The notes under the pieces were generated by a model. The model had not been told where the DNA came from and made no database searches. It saw nothing but the letters and a program-made list of their open reading frames with translations. From contig JAICMB010000176.1 of NCBI GenBank assembly GCA_025929455.1, positions 1-6,827 on the forward strand: a stretch of DNA of 6,827 bases. The letters run 5' to 3'. The stretch comes from Bryobacteraceae bacterium. Lineage in GTDB: Bacteria; Acidobacteriota; Terriglobia; Bryobacterales; Bryobacteraceae. Below are positions 1 through 6,574 of the stretch, one piece after another. The position numbers and the translations under genes are program-made. Within the stretch, counting starts at the first letter, position 1; each line of letters begins with the position of its first letter.

Positions 1-3
1 GAA

Positions 4-17
4 CTCTCCTTCCTTCC
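4..17 (-). promoter_or_regulatory. Strong ribosome binding site of an off-window gene
   Basis: The minus strand reads GGAAGGAAGGAGAG and contains AAGGAG at bases 11 to 6, close to the ideal Shine-Dalgarno sequence. No start codon follows before the window edge, so it should lie within a few bases to the left. This is the best ribosome binding site in the window, and it sits just downstream of the predicted sigma-54 start site. Confidence 0.6.
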
Positions 18-29
18 GTCCCACAAAAC

Positions 30-45
30 TGCAACAGGCGGGCCA
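30..45 (-). promoter_or_regulatory. Sigma-54 (RpoN) promoter for a gene left of the window
   Basis: Read on the minus strand this is TGGCCCGCCTGTTGCA. It matches the sigma-54 consensus TGGCAC-N5-TTGCW at 10 of 11 fixed positions (only the A of the -24 element is C), with the invariant GG and GC at the exact spacing. The predicted transcript start is near base 19. A purine-rich ribosome binding site follows at once, so the message would have a short leader and the gene would begin within a few bases left of base 1. Sigma-54 promoters need an AAA+ enhancer-binding activator. No convincing activator site was found in 46-162. The site is outside any gene, which supports it. Confidence 0.72.
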
Positions 46-162
46 ATTTTGTAAGTTGTTGAAAGTAGCGGCGGGGCGGCTGCTCTGTACTGTAAGCCAA
101 CGGTAGATTTTCCTGTGTCACCACGTAAAACTTCCAGCGTAACTTGTTGACGCACCAACTAC

Positions 163-1392
163 TTAGGTAACCCTAGGGGCGTTCTGAACCGTTTCTGGGG
201 TACCCTTGCCCGCAGCAGCAGCGCCACGCGAGATCGCGCGAACAAGCTTGCGCACGGGCGGTGCGTCCGGTTTTTCCCAGGGCACCCATTCGCCCTCGCG
301 CCAGCTTGAATAGAACCACTTAGCGAGCAATGCGAGATGCTCCTCGCGCTCGCTGCTCAAACCCGTTTCAAACGTCAGCGCCCCTAATTGTTCTCGCAAT
401 ACGGCATCGAGCGAAGCGCCCGCCGCGAACTCTACCGCGACCGGCGCTTGTAACCACCCGCGCCAAACCGGCCACAGCGACACTGCGCCGCGTCCTCCCG
501 CCACCACGAATCCGGTGCACCGTTCGACATCGCCCGCCAGTTCGTCCCGGAACGCCAGTGCCTCATCGATGCGCTCGATCCGCTTATGCTCGCGCGCCGC
601 GATTTCGAAATTCATCTCCGCGCTGAGTTGCTCGCGCGCTGATTCCGCCCTTGCCCGTGCCGTTGCTCCGCGGGTGGAAAGGAAATCCGCCACACGGCGA
701 GCTTCGGCCGCGTATTCGTCGCGGGTGACCACGTTTTGGCACGGGCGCAGGCACATATTCATCTCGCCGTAAATGCAACCGGGATGCGCGGGAGAGGGCG
801 ACAGGTCTTCCTGGCACCGCCGCAGTTGAAACAGATCGAGAACGTGCTGCTCAAACTGCTCGGCGCGGGCGCGGGTACGGAACGGTCCGAACTGCAACGC
901 CGCACGGCTCGTCAGCCGCGTGGTCAGCAGGGTACGTGGATACTCGTTTGCGAGCGCCAGCCGTACATACACCGGCATGCGCAAGCGCGTGATTTTCAGG
1001 TACGTGTCGGGAAAATACTGCCGCGCCAGCGCGTAATGGACGAGTGACGATTCGAAGCGCGACTGCGTGAGCCAGCACTCGACCGAAGTCGCGACGGCGC
1101 GCAGATCGAGACCGCGCCCTGCGAACACGCGGCGTAGTCTCCTCCGCAGCAGCGCCGTCCGCGCCAGATACGCCGAGCGTTCGCCCGCGCGCACCAGAAA
1201 CACCGCCTCGGTGTCGGGAAGCGAGTCTACGTCCAGTTCCTCCGGACGCAGCAGCATCGTTGCAGGTGGAAGTACCAGAATGACGTCCGCTCTTAGCTCA
1301 AGAATAATCGGTTTCGATCGACAAAAAGGCAGCGCGCACAGCACACGGTCCCGCTGCGGTGCCGGCCTTTTCAGCGCGGCGGCCCGCAGCAT
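163..1392 (-). CDS. UvrC N-terminal-half-like protein with degenerate GIY-YIG domain and Fe-S cysteine motif
   Basis: This 409-residue protein resembles the first half of the excision nuclease subunit UvrC. A GIY-YIG-like segment is at about 62-90, but the GVY motif reads AVF, the YVG motif reads YLA, and the position of the catalytic glutamate appears to be His119 (alignment by eye). Four cysteines, C193, C206, C214 and C218, follow a GPF motif with nearly the spacing of the cluster-binding cysteines of E. coli UvrC. A UVR-type helix, related to the UvrB-contact motif, is at about 255-277. The protein ends where UvrC (about 600 residues) would continue into its RNase H-like nuclease and helix-hairpin-helix domains. 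A DNA-binding, sensing or scaffolding role is more likely than incision, but that is inference. The start is unsure: ATG 1392 is chosen. TTG 1419 would overlap the remnant to the right, and ATG 1257 gives a UvrC-like N-terminus. None has a clear ribosome binding site. Confidence 0.8.
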   Translation of the reverse strand: MLRAAALKRPAPQRDRVLCALPFCRSKPIILELRADVILVLPPATMLLRPEELDVDSLPDTEAVFLVRAGERSAYLARTALLRRRLRRVFAGRGLDLRAVATSVECWLTQSRFESSLVHYALARQYFPDTYLKITRLRMPVYVRLALANEYPRTLLTTRLTSRAALQFGPFRTRARAEQFEQHVLDLFQLRRCQEDLSPSPAHPGCIYGEMNMCLRPCQNVVTRDEYAAEARRVADFLSTRGATARARAESAREQLSAEMNFEIAAREHKRIERIDEALAFRDELAGDVERCTGFVVAGGRGAVSLWPVWRGWLQAPVAVEFAAGASLDAVLREQLGALTFETGLSSEREEHLALLAKWFYSSWREGEWVPWEKPDAPPVRKLVRAISRGAAAAGKGTPETVQNAPRVT

Positions 1393-1401
1393 CAAGGATC
1401 G

Positions 1402-1711
1402 CAGCACGCCAACACGCAATCGCAGCCCACGGTCTCGGTCGCGAAAACCGTTTGGGGCGCACTGACCGGCAATGAGTTGAAACGCACGGCAACAACGAGG
1501 GCTGCCGCGGCTCGTTCACTATGCTTCCGGCGCCGGCATCCGAGCGTACGGACTCGGTATCTGTCTCGCGCTCGCTTTATCCGCCTCGCGCTCGCTTTAT
1601 CCGCCGATCGCGGCCTGGTGTTCGGCATCTTCGCGTCGCCGTTTGCGATGTCTGGCGAGGCACCTCGTCTACGGACTGACGACCAAGGCAATACACAGAA
1701 TCCTCACATAA
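1402..1711 (+). pseudogene. Frameshifted remnant of a DUF1440-like membrane protein
   Basis: No single frame is open, but pieces in two frames line up in order with what I recall of DUF1440-type small membrane proteins. Piece 1 (1402-1509) contains TVSVAKTVWGALTGNEL. Piece 2 (1511-1584, shifted frame) reads LVHYASGAGIRAYGLGI and then a hydrophobic run. Piece 3 (1606 to about 1655, frame of piece 1) reads DRGLVFGIFASPFAM. Piece 4 (1658-1711, frame of piece 2) reads RHLVYGLTTKAIHRIL and a TAA stop. In the family, HYxFG...YG and a C-terminal HLVYGLxTE motif occur in this order. The break between pieces 2 and 3 is produced exactly by a 20-bp tandem duplication. The N-terminal membrane segment and some residues before the last motif are missing. 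The left end overlaps the 5' end of the opposing UvrC-like gene if that gene starts at 1419. Family assignment is from memory; chance similarity remains possible. Confidence 0.42.
1565..1604 (+). repeat. Perfect 20-bp tandem duplication
   Basis: The 20-bp unit at 1565-1584 (starts CTCGCGCTCG, ends CTTTATCCGC) is repeated without mismatch at 1585-1604. Base 1605 continues the match and base 1606 breaks it. Because 20 is not a multiple of three, the duplication shifts any reading frame across it. Collapsing it to one copy joins two membrane-protein-like pieces on the plus strand into one frame. It looks like a recent replication-slippage event. Confidence 0.9.
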
Positions 1712-1724
1712 TGCTCACATAACC
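1692..1724 (+). promoter_or_regulatory. Three tandem 11-bp repeats upstream of the DinB-family gene
   Basis: Units at 1703-1713 (CTCACATAATG) and 1714-1724 (CTCACATAACC) share their first nine bases. A weaker unit precedes them at 1692-1702 (TACACAGAATC, 7 of 11 matching the middle unit). Direct repeats one helical turn apart are typical of sites for OmpR/PhoB-family response regulators, and CT--CATAA matches 7 of 11 bases of the E. coli Pho box unit. The array ends 28 bases before the DinB start codon. CATAAT at 1707-1712 could instead be a -10 element, but no -35 element is seen at the right distance. The binding regulator is not known. Confidence 0.4.
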
Positions 1725-1752
1725 GGCTGCGGTCCCATGTTACAAAAGCCCC

Positions 1753-2304
1753 ATGACCCGCATCGCGTTCGTGCTCGCCCTCGCCGCCGCTTCCACCGCC
1801 GTGGCCGTCGCGCAGAATCATGCGCCCGACCTCGCCGCGTCCTTCAAACAGGATTATCTTAACCAGCTCAACGACGCCGAAAAGAAGTTTGTCTCGCTCG
1901 CCGAAGCCATGCCGTCGGACAAGTACTCCTGGCGCCCCGGCCTGGGCGTCCGCTCCGTCAGCGAAGTATTTATGCACGTAGCCGGCGCTAATTACGCATT
2001 CGCCATGCGCGTTGGCGCTCAGCCGCCCGCCGGCGGTGCGCCCCGCAATTTGGAAAAGGCAGTGACCCAGAAATCGCAGGTGGTGGACGCGCTGAAGGCG
2101 TCGTTCGCTTACGTGCGCAACTACGTCGAAGGTCTATCGGACGCCGACCTCGCCAAAGAAACTAAATTCTTCGGCGGCAAGATGGCTTCCTACCAAGACA
2201 TCCTGTTCTTCATGGCCAATCACATGCACGAGCATCTCGGGCAGGCCATTGCGTACGCCCGCACAAACGGCGTCGTCCCGCCGTGGTCGCAGAAAAAAAG
2301 CTAG
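1753..2304 (+). CDS. Exported DinB-family protein
   Basis: This 183-residue protein belongs to the DinB-like four-helix-bundle superfamily, metal-binding proteins that include thiol transferases and many of unknown role. An N-terminal signal peptide (hydrophobic residues 5-20, likely cleaved after AVAVA, before Gln21) indicates export to the periplasm. The expected metal triad is visible: His75 in EVFMHVAG, then His157 and His161 in NHMHEHLGQ, an HxxxH pair on the last helix. SWRPGLGVRSVSE before His75 is also typical of the family. Length is normal for one domain plus a signal peptide. The substrate cannot be told from sequence. The start ATG at 1753 fits the signal peptide but has no clear ribosome binding site, so initiation may rely on a very short or leaderless message. 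The gene lies alone on the plus strand and its stop overlaps that of the convergent phosphatase gene. Confidence 0.92.
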   Translation: MTRIAFVLALAAASTAVAVAQNHAPDLAASFKQDYLNQLNDAEKKFVSLAEAMPSDKYSWRPGLGVRSVSEVFMHVAGANYAFAMRVGAQPPAGGAPRNLEKAVTQKSQVVDALKASFAYVRNYVEGLSDADLAKETKFFGGKMASYQDILFFMANHMHEHLGQAIAYARTNGVVPPWSQKKS

Positions 2305-4748
2305 TTTGGCGGCGCGGGCAGTCTTGCTGCCTGCGCCTTGTCTAGCTCACTAATCACCGGCCCTGGATAATCCCGCGCCTGATTTTCCCGTCCCGTCAAC
2401 GCCATCAACGTCGGCACAAAGCTCAGACTGTCGTACGGCGTTTCGATCCGCAATCCCGCGGGCACGCCGGCACCCGCGAACATCAGCACGGCGTGCGTTG
2501 AAATACGAAAGAACGACCCGTGATTCCCGCCTGGGTTGAAGCCCCGCACATCGAAGTTCCAGTGATCCTTCGCGAGCACCAGCAGTTCCGCCTGCGCCAG
2601 TTCCCGCCGCCGCTGCTCAAAGCGCGCGAGCAGTTCATCGTCGGCGGTATGGGCCTGCGGAAATGCGGGCGCCTCCGCGTGCAGAAACTGCTCATGCAGA
2701 CCGATCACCGCGTTCGAGTACAACGTCCGGTGCACCGCATCGAACCACTCCCGCTCACTGTGCCACGCGTTTAGCCAGGCCGTGCGGTCGCCAGCCACCG
2801 CCAGATCCGGATCCTCGTATAGGCGCAGGGGAAAGCCTGCGGACCACGGCTCGACTTCGAACGAAAGTGCGCCATCGCGCGCCTGCCGTAACTCGCTCAC
2901 CGGCAGGACGCGTAATTGCAGGTCGCCCGCCGCACCGTGGCGCGAGAGCAGCAGCAACTGTTTTGTCTCCGAGCCATACAGCCAAACGCCGTCCTCGCCC
3001 GGGGCGTCACCCTCGGGCAGCGCCTCGGCGAGCGGCGCTTGCGCCACACGCATTGCGAGAAAATCGACCGGCTGGTTGCCGACCCCGCGCTGCGGTACGT
3101 TGCGCACCCGCAGCCCGGTCAGCAACTCGAAGTAGTTCACGCGCTGGAATGTCCCCGCCGTTGCGCCGGCCGCCACGGCATAGTTCTGCAGCGCGTACAC
3201 GTCGTTCGCATCGCCCATGGCGCGCCGCGGAATGAGGTCCTCCATGCGGAAATGCCCCGCCTGCAACTCCGTCTCTTTCACGGCCAGCAGATTCCGTAGT
3301 ACACGAACATACCCGCGATATCCCCGTGCGTCCTGTACCCAGGACGTCAGCCGCTGCGTTTGTCGCCGGTTTTCCTGATCGACGCCCTCCTCATGCTGCT
3401 CCTTGGTCCACTTCCTCGGAAGCGTCGCCACCAGCTTGCGCTGCGCTTCGATCTTGCGTTGCAGCGCACCGAGCTCCGCATCCAGGTCGTCCGCCGTCCG
3501 CGTCCACGCCGCGCGATGCTCGTCGATCAGCTTCATCGCCGCCGCGGCCAGCGTCTCTCTGCGTGCCGCATCCGCCTTGTTGCCGGCGCGCAACAGCTCG
3601 CTCAATAAAATCTGAATCTCGTTCCAGCGGTTGTTGCGGAGGTATACGCACGCGCGCTCGTTGCCGTCTAGGTCCAGCAACACCGTCGGATAGTCGTCCG
3701 CACGGTCGCGTAGATAGAACGAATGCGGGCTCGGCGTGGTTACTTCCGACACCCACGGGTCGAGCCCGCGCAGTTTATATTCCGTCAATGGATGCCGGTT
3801 CGTGATCACGTGCTGTCCGCCGCCTGCCGTGCTCGTGAAAAAATCGACCAGACTGTAGCCCTGGCTGTAGACGCCCGGGTCGGTGTTCATGCCGTGGTCC
3901 GAAACCAGCACGAAGACCGTCTTCTGCGCCCATGAACTCGCCTGTATGTAGCTCCACAATCGTCCGGCGAGCGCGTCAAGTTGCTCCAGGACCTCGTACT
4001 GACTCTCCGTATCGTTGGTCAAATGCGCGACGTGATCGTACCCGCCGAAAAAATAGTCGAGGTACAACACACGCGGGTCCTCGAGGTGCGCAACGAGATC
4101 GCGCTCTTCCTGAATCGCGATGCCGCGGCTCATCTCAAATCCCGATTCCCACTCGTTCAACAGCGCCGCGGGCGAGCGTGCGAACCGGTTCACGAGACTG
4201 CCCTGCAGCGTCCGCCAGTGCACGCCGCGCTGGAACAACTGCATGCTCTGATACCGCTGCGGGTGCGCATAGCTATCAATGAACAACGGTATGCCCGCTT
4301 CGTCCAGCGTTTCGACCGCCGGCATGTCCACCCGCCGCGAGCGCGCGTAATCCACGTAGAACGGGAAGAAGTTCATGTAATCAAACGCGCGCATGGTGTA
4401 GCGGTCGTACTCCACATTGCCGTGAATGACGAGATGCCGCCCGGAATCGAGCAGCGACCACGACGGCACCGACAGGCTAATGCCGCGTACGTAGAAGTTG
4501 TCGAGGACCGCGCCCTCGTCGAAGAAGATGCGGTGAATCCACGGGAGCCGGCTCTTGCCGGTAGCGGGATCCACCTCTCGCGCGTACTTGTCGACGAGAA
4601 ACGCGGGCAGCCCATCCACTTTCAGCACGACCACCCGCCGCGTCGCCGTCTGTTCGGGCAGCGCCGCCGCCAGCGGCCACACGAGCACCAGCAACAGGAA
4701 AACCAAGTAGGACAGCCAGTCTCTGCTGGCTGTCCCCGCCCGCCTCAT
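2301..4748 (-). CDS. Membrane-anchored alkaline-phosphatase-superfamily protein (type I phosphodiesterase/nucleotide pyrophosphatase-like)
   Basis: This 815-residue protein should hydrolyse a phosphate mono- or diester outside the cytoplasm; the substrate is unknown. A signal anchor is at about 10-30 (WLSYLVFLLLVLVWPLAAA). The two-metal site of the superfamily is complete: Asp45 in KVDGL, a likely nucleophile Ser93 in SLSVPSWS (the position of Thr in TFPNH of nucleotide pyrophosphatases), Asp238 and His242 in YDHVAH, Asp284 and His285 in SDHGM, and His743 in GGNHGSF. The C-terminal THAVLMFAG and FVPTLMALTG segments are also typical. About 450 residues separate the SDHGM motif from the last histidine, including a charged coiled-coil-like stretch at about 417-489; this is far longer than usual. 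The start ATG 4748 shares a base with the stop of the upstream gene (TGATG) and has GGGAG about 10 bases before it. TTG 4826 would bury the anchor behind 26 more residues and is rejected. Confidence 0.88.
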   Translation of the reverse strand: MRRAGTASRDWLSYLVFLLLVLVWPLAAALPEQTATRRVVVLKVDGLPAFLVDKYAREVDPATGKSRLPWIHRIFFDEGAVLDNFYVRGISLSVPSWSLLDSGRHLVIHGNVEYDRYTMRAFDYMNFFPFYVDYARSRRVDMPAVETLDEAGIPLFIDSYAHPQRYQSMQLFQRGVHWRTLQGSLVNRFARSPAALLNEWESGFEMSRGIAIQEERDLVAHLEDPRVLYLDYFFGGYDHVAHLTNDTESQYEVLEQLDALAGRLWSYIQASSWAQKTVFVLVSDHGMNTDPGVYSQGYSLVDFFTSTAGGGQHVITNRHPLTEYKLRGLDPWVSEVTTPSPHSFYLRDRADDYPTVLLDLDGNERACVYLRNNRWNEIQILLSELLRAGNKADAARRETLAAAAMKLIDEHRAAWTRTADDLDAELGALQRKIEAQRKLVATLPRKWTKEQHEEGVDQENRRQTQRLTSWVQDARGYRGYVRVLRNLLAVKETELQAGHFRMEDLIPRRAMGDANDVYALQNYAVAAGATAGTFQRVNYFELLTGLRVRNVPQRGVGNQPVDFLAMRVAQAPLAEALPEGDAPGEDGVWLYGSETKQLLLLSRHGAAGDLQLRVLPVSELRQARDGALSFEVEPWSAGFPLRLYEDPDLAVAGDRTAWLNAWHSEREWFDAVHRTLYSNAVIGLHEQFLHAEAPAFPQAHTADDELLARFEQRRRELAQAELLVLAKDHWNFDVRGFNPGGNHGSFFRISTHAVLMFAGAGVPAGLRIETPYDSLSFVPTLMALTGRENQARDYPGPVISELDKAQAARLPAPPN
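2311..2343 (+). terminator. Hairpin terminator of the DinB-family gene inside the opposing gene
   Basis: An 11-bp GC-rich stem (2311-2321 pairing with 2327-2337, one G-U wobble, loop TCTTG) starts six bases after the DinB stop codon. It is followed by TTGTCT, a modest U-rich tail. The stem lies within the last codons of the convergent phosphatase gene. Read from the minus strand the stem has one A-C mismatch, and a run of seven T (2299 down to 2293) follows after 11 bases, so it may also weakly stop the opposing transcript. Confidence 0.5.
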
Positions 4749-4764
4749 CAGAATCCCGCTCCCG
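4746..4764 (-). promoter_or_regulatory. TGATG stop/start overlap with ribosome binding site
   Basis: The TGA stop of the secreted protein (4750-4748) and the ATG of the phosphatase (4748-4746) share one A. GGGAG (4763-4759) and GCGGGA (4759-4754) lie just upstream within the first gene. This arrangement is typical of translational coupling by ribosome re-initiation and decides the phosphatase start over the longer TTG option. Confidence 0.75.
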
Positions 4765-6574
4765 CCGCAATCCCCGCGTCTTCCGTCTCCGTCAGTCCGG
4801 CCAGCTTTCGCAAACACCGCATGCAATGCTGCCGGAACACATCGTTATTCGACCGCTCCAGCACCGCCCGAATCAGCGCCTCCGACTCCGCTCGCAAGCG
4901 TGGATCGGCATCCGCCAGCCGTGTAACCGCATCCAGCGATTTTTCGATCTCGCGGAGATTAAACGCGACTTCCATCTCCGGACTGGCCGCCTGCACCCGT
5001 TCCAAAAAACGCTTGTGCCACGCGAAACTGCGCTCGCGTGCGATCTCCGGCAACTCATCCGCAACATCCTCGTGATGTCTGTAAAACCCCAGCGTCCCTA
5101 TGCTCGCCAGTGTGAAGCCCGTCCGCGCTCCCGCGCTGTGATGCAGCCGCGCCAGTTCCGCACTCCGCGCCCGGGCCAGCTTGCGCGGCAACCCGCGCGG
5201 ATCCCGCGCCCATTTCACGAGCGCCTCATACTGCGCGCGCGCAATCTTCGCCTCCCGATCGAGCGAATCCTCAAACGGATTCACTCCCAACTCCTCGACG
5301 CGCCGCACCAACTCGCTGCGCAGCGCCGGGTCCAGATCGCCATCCATATACGCGGCATGGCGCAATTGCGCATACGCGCGCAGCCGCAGCGAACGATCCA
5401 CCGCCGCACCATGCCGGTTGTGAATAAACGTCCAAGCCGCGCTGGCCGCCATCCACGCGACATTCCCGAATCGAGAAATGCCCAGCACGCCTGCGGCAAC
5501 TTCGGTCGCGGCACGCCGCGCCATCTCGCGCCGCTTCGGCACGCGCGGCCGGTGAAAATCGATCAGCAGCAGCGGCGCCCGCAGCCGGTCCAGACTGTAG
5601 AGCGCCACAGGAACCATGTCTGCCGAATGCGCGCCGGGGGTCCCGGCCGGGACATGTACGCCGTTCGCATCGAGATACCAGGTCTGCGTGTATCCGCCCC
5701 AGCCCGCCAGCCAACTTCCCTCGAAAGGACTGTCAATGTGAAGAAACTGCGCGTCGAATCGCGCCGGCGCGGCGGACGCGCGTGCGGCCCACAGCAGCGC
5801 ATACGACGCTCTTCCCGGACCGAGGTGCAGCGGCTGAAAATACAAGCCGTCGTCTTCCGCCTTCTGCCGCAGCAGTTCCCAGTTGTGCCCGCGCGATTCT
5901 TCCAGCCGTTCGCGGTCCTTTTCCATCGCGTACGGAAGGAAATCGTCGCTCACCAGGCCGCCGAGCACGCGCGTCGAGAAGAACAAGCGCCCGCGCAGCC
6001 GCGCCATTTCCTGGCTTGAAAATCCGCTCGCGGCGTCCAGTTCAGACGCCGCATCGAGCACCGCCAGCGCGGTCCAGACGTTCGCGTTGCGGTAGTCCGT
6101 CGCGTTGCCGTGGTACGCACGTGTGATGGAGCGCACTGGCGCTCCCGCGGCATCAAGGACCTGCGTTTGCAATACTGCGTGCGCCAGGTTCCAAGCCGTC
6201 TCACGCCCGGCAGTAGAAACGTCCAGAATCGGCGAGGGGCGGCCGCCGCCGCTCGCTCCGGCGCGCCAATATAAGAAGGGAAGCGCCGCTGCTGCGCGCT
6301 TCAGCACGTGCGGGCGCGCCCATGTCAAGACCCAGACCTTGCGCAGCACGTCGTCCGAAGGATCGTTGTCTCCGAGCGTATCGTGCAGCACCGAAACGAC
6401 CGGAATTTCCGGCTGCGCGCTGCTTCCGCGTTCACAAAAAAACGTGACGAGTTCCGCGCCGCCCGCCACCCGCAGACGCTCCACGCGAATGCCGCCGCCA
6501 TCTGCATCACTTGCCGCGAGCGCGGCAAAGCAGCAGACGGCCGCAAGAAAACAGATTGTGAATCCTCGTTTCAT
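4748..6574 (-). CDS. Secreted protein of unknown function, partner gene of the phosphatase
   Basis: This 608-residue protein is not a family I can name; parts of it resemble conserved hypothetical proteins that I recall from acidobacteria. A signal peptide (KRGFTICFLAAVCCFAALA, likely cleaved near residue 21-22) indicates export. A conserved-looking block at about 56-104 (PVVSVLHDTLGDNDP, then VLTWARPHVLKRA and PFLYWR) is followed by an alpha-helical part and a block at 288-370 (HIDSPFEGSW, WGGYTQTWYLDANG, LLLIDFHRPRVPKRREM, ISRFGN). The C-terminal third is helical and charged and ends with HCMRC at 583-587, which lacks the trailing His of a heme site. No catalytic motif was recognised. The gene is first in a two-gene operon, and its TGA overlaps the ATG of the phosphatase gene, so the two products are probably made in linked amounts. 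The start ATG 6574 is chosen because it begins the signal peptide and has GGAA about 10 bases upstream; ATG 6730 would overlap the divergent gene. Confidence 0.82.
   Translation of the reverse strand: MKRGFTICFLAAVCCFAALAASDADGGGIRVERLRVAGGAELVTFFCERGSSAQPEIPVVSVLHDTLGDNDPSDDVLRKVWVLTWARPHVLKRAAAALPFLYWRAGASGGGRPSPILDVSTAGRETAWNLAHAVLQTQVLDAAGAPVRSITRAYHGNATDYRNANVWTALAVLDAASELDAASGFSSQEMARLRGRLFFSTRVLGGLVSDDFLPYAMEKDRERLEESRGHNWELLRQKAEDDGLYFQPLHLGPGRASYALLWAARASAAPARFDAQFLHIDSPFEGSWLAGWGGYTQTWYLDANGVHVPAGTPGAHSADMVPVALYSLDRLRAPLLLIDFHRPRVPKRREMARRAATEVAAGVLGISRFGNVAWMAASAAWTFIHNRHGAAVDRSLRLRAYAQLRHAAYMDGDLDPALRSELVRRVEELGVNPFEDSLDREAKIARAQYEALVKWARDPRGLPRKLARARSAELARLHHSAGARTGFTLASIGTLGFYRHHEDVADELPEIARERSFAWHKRFLERVQAASPEMEVAFNLREIEKSLDAVTRLADADPRLRAESEALIRAVLERSNNDVFRQHCMRCLRKLAGLTETEDAGIAAGAGF

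Noticed and set aside
100..162. Terminator after the UvrC-like gene
   Set aside because: Only short 4-bp arms (GTTG/CAAC) are seen and no T-run follows in the right direction.
1393..1419. TTG start at 1419 for the UvrC-like gene
   Set aside because: No ribosome binding site, no added similarity to UvrC, and overlap with the antisense membrane-protein remnant. It cannot be fully excluded.
1477..1722. Plus-strand 81-codon open frame as a real small gene
   Set aside because: It starts at TTG without a ribosome binding site, and only its parts in combination with another frame look like a protein, so a decayed gene explains it better.
4749..4826. Longer form of the phosphatase starting at TTG 4826
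   Set aside because: It needs a rare start codon, overlaps the upstream gene by about 79 bases and adds 26 residues before the membrane anchor, while ATG 4748 has a ribosome binding site and a TGATG overlap.
3981..6019. Long plus-strand open frames of 364 and 397 codons (3981-5075 and 4826-6019)
   Set aside because: They run antisense to the phosphatase and secreted-protein genes, which have clear motifs and signal peptides. Their products are Arg/Gln/Pro-rich with no domain or signal, as expected for shadow frames in GC-rich DNA.
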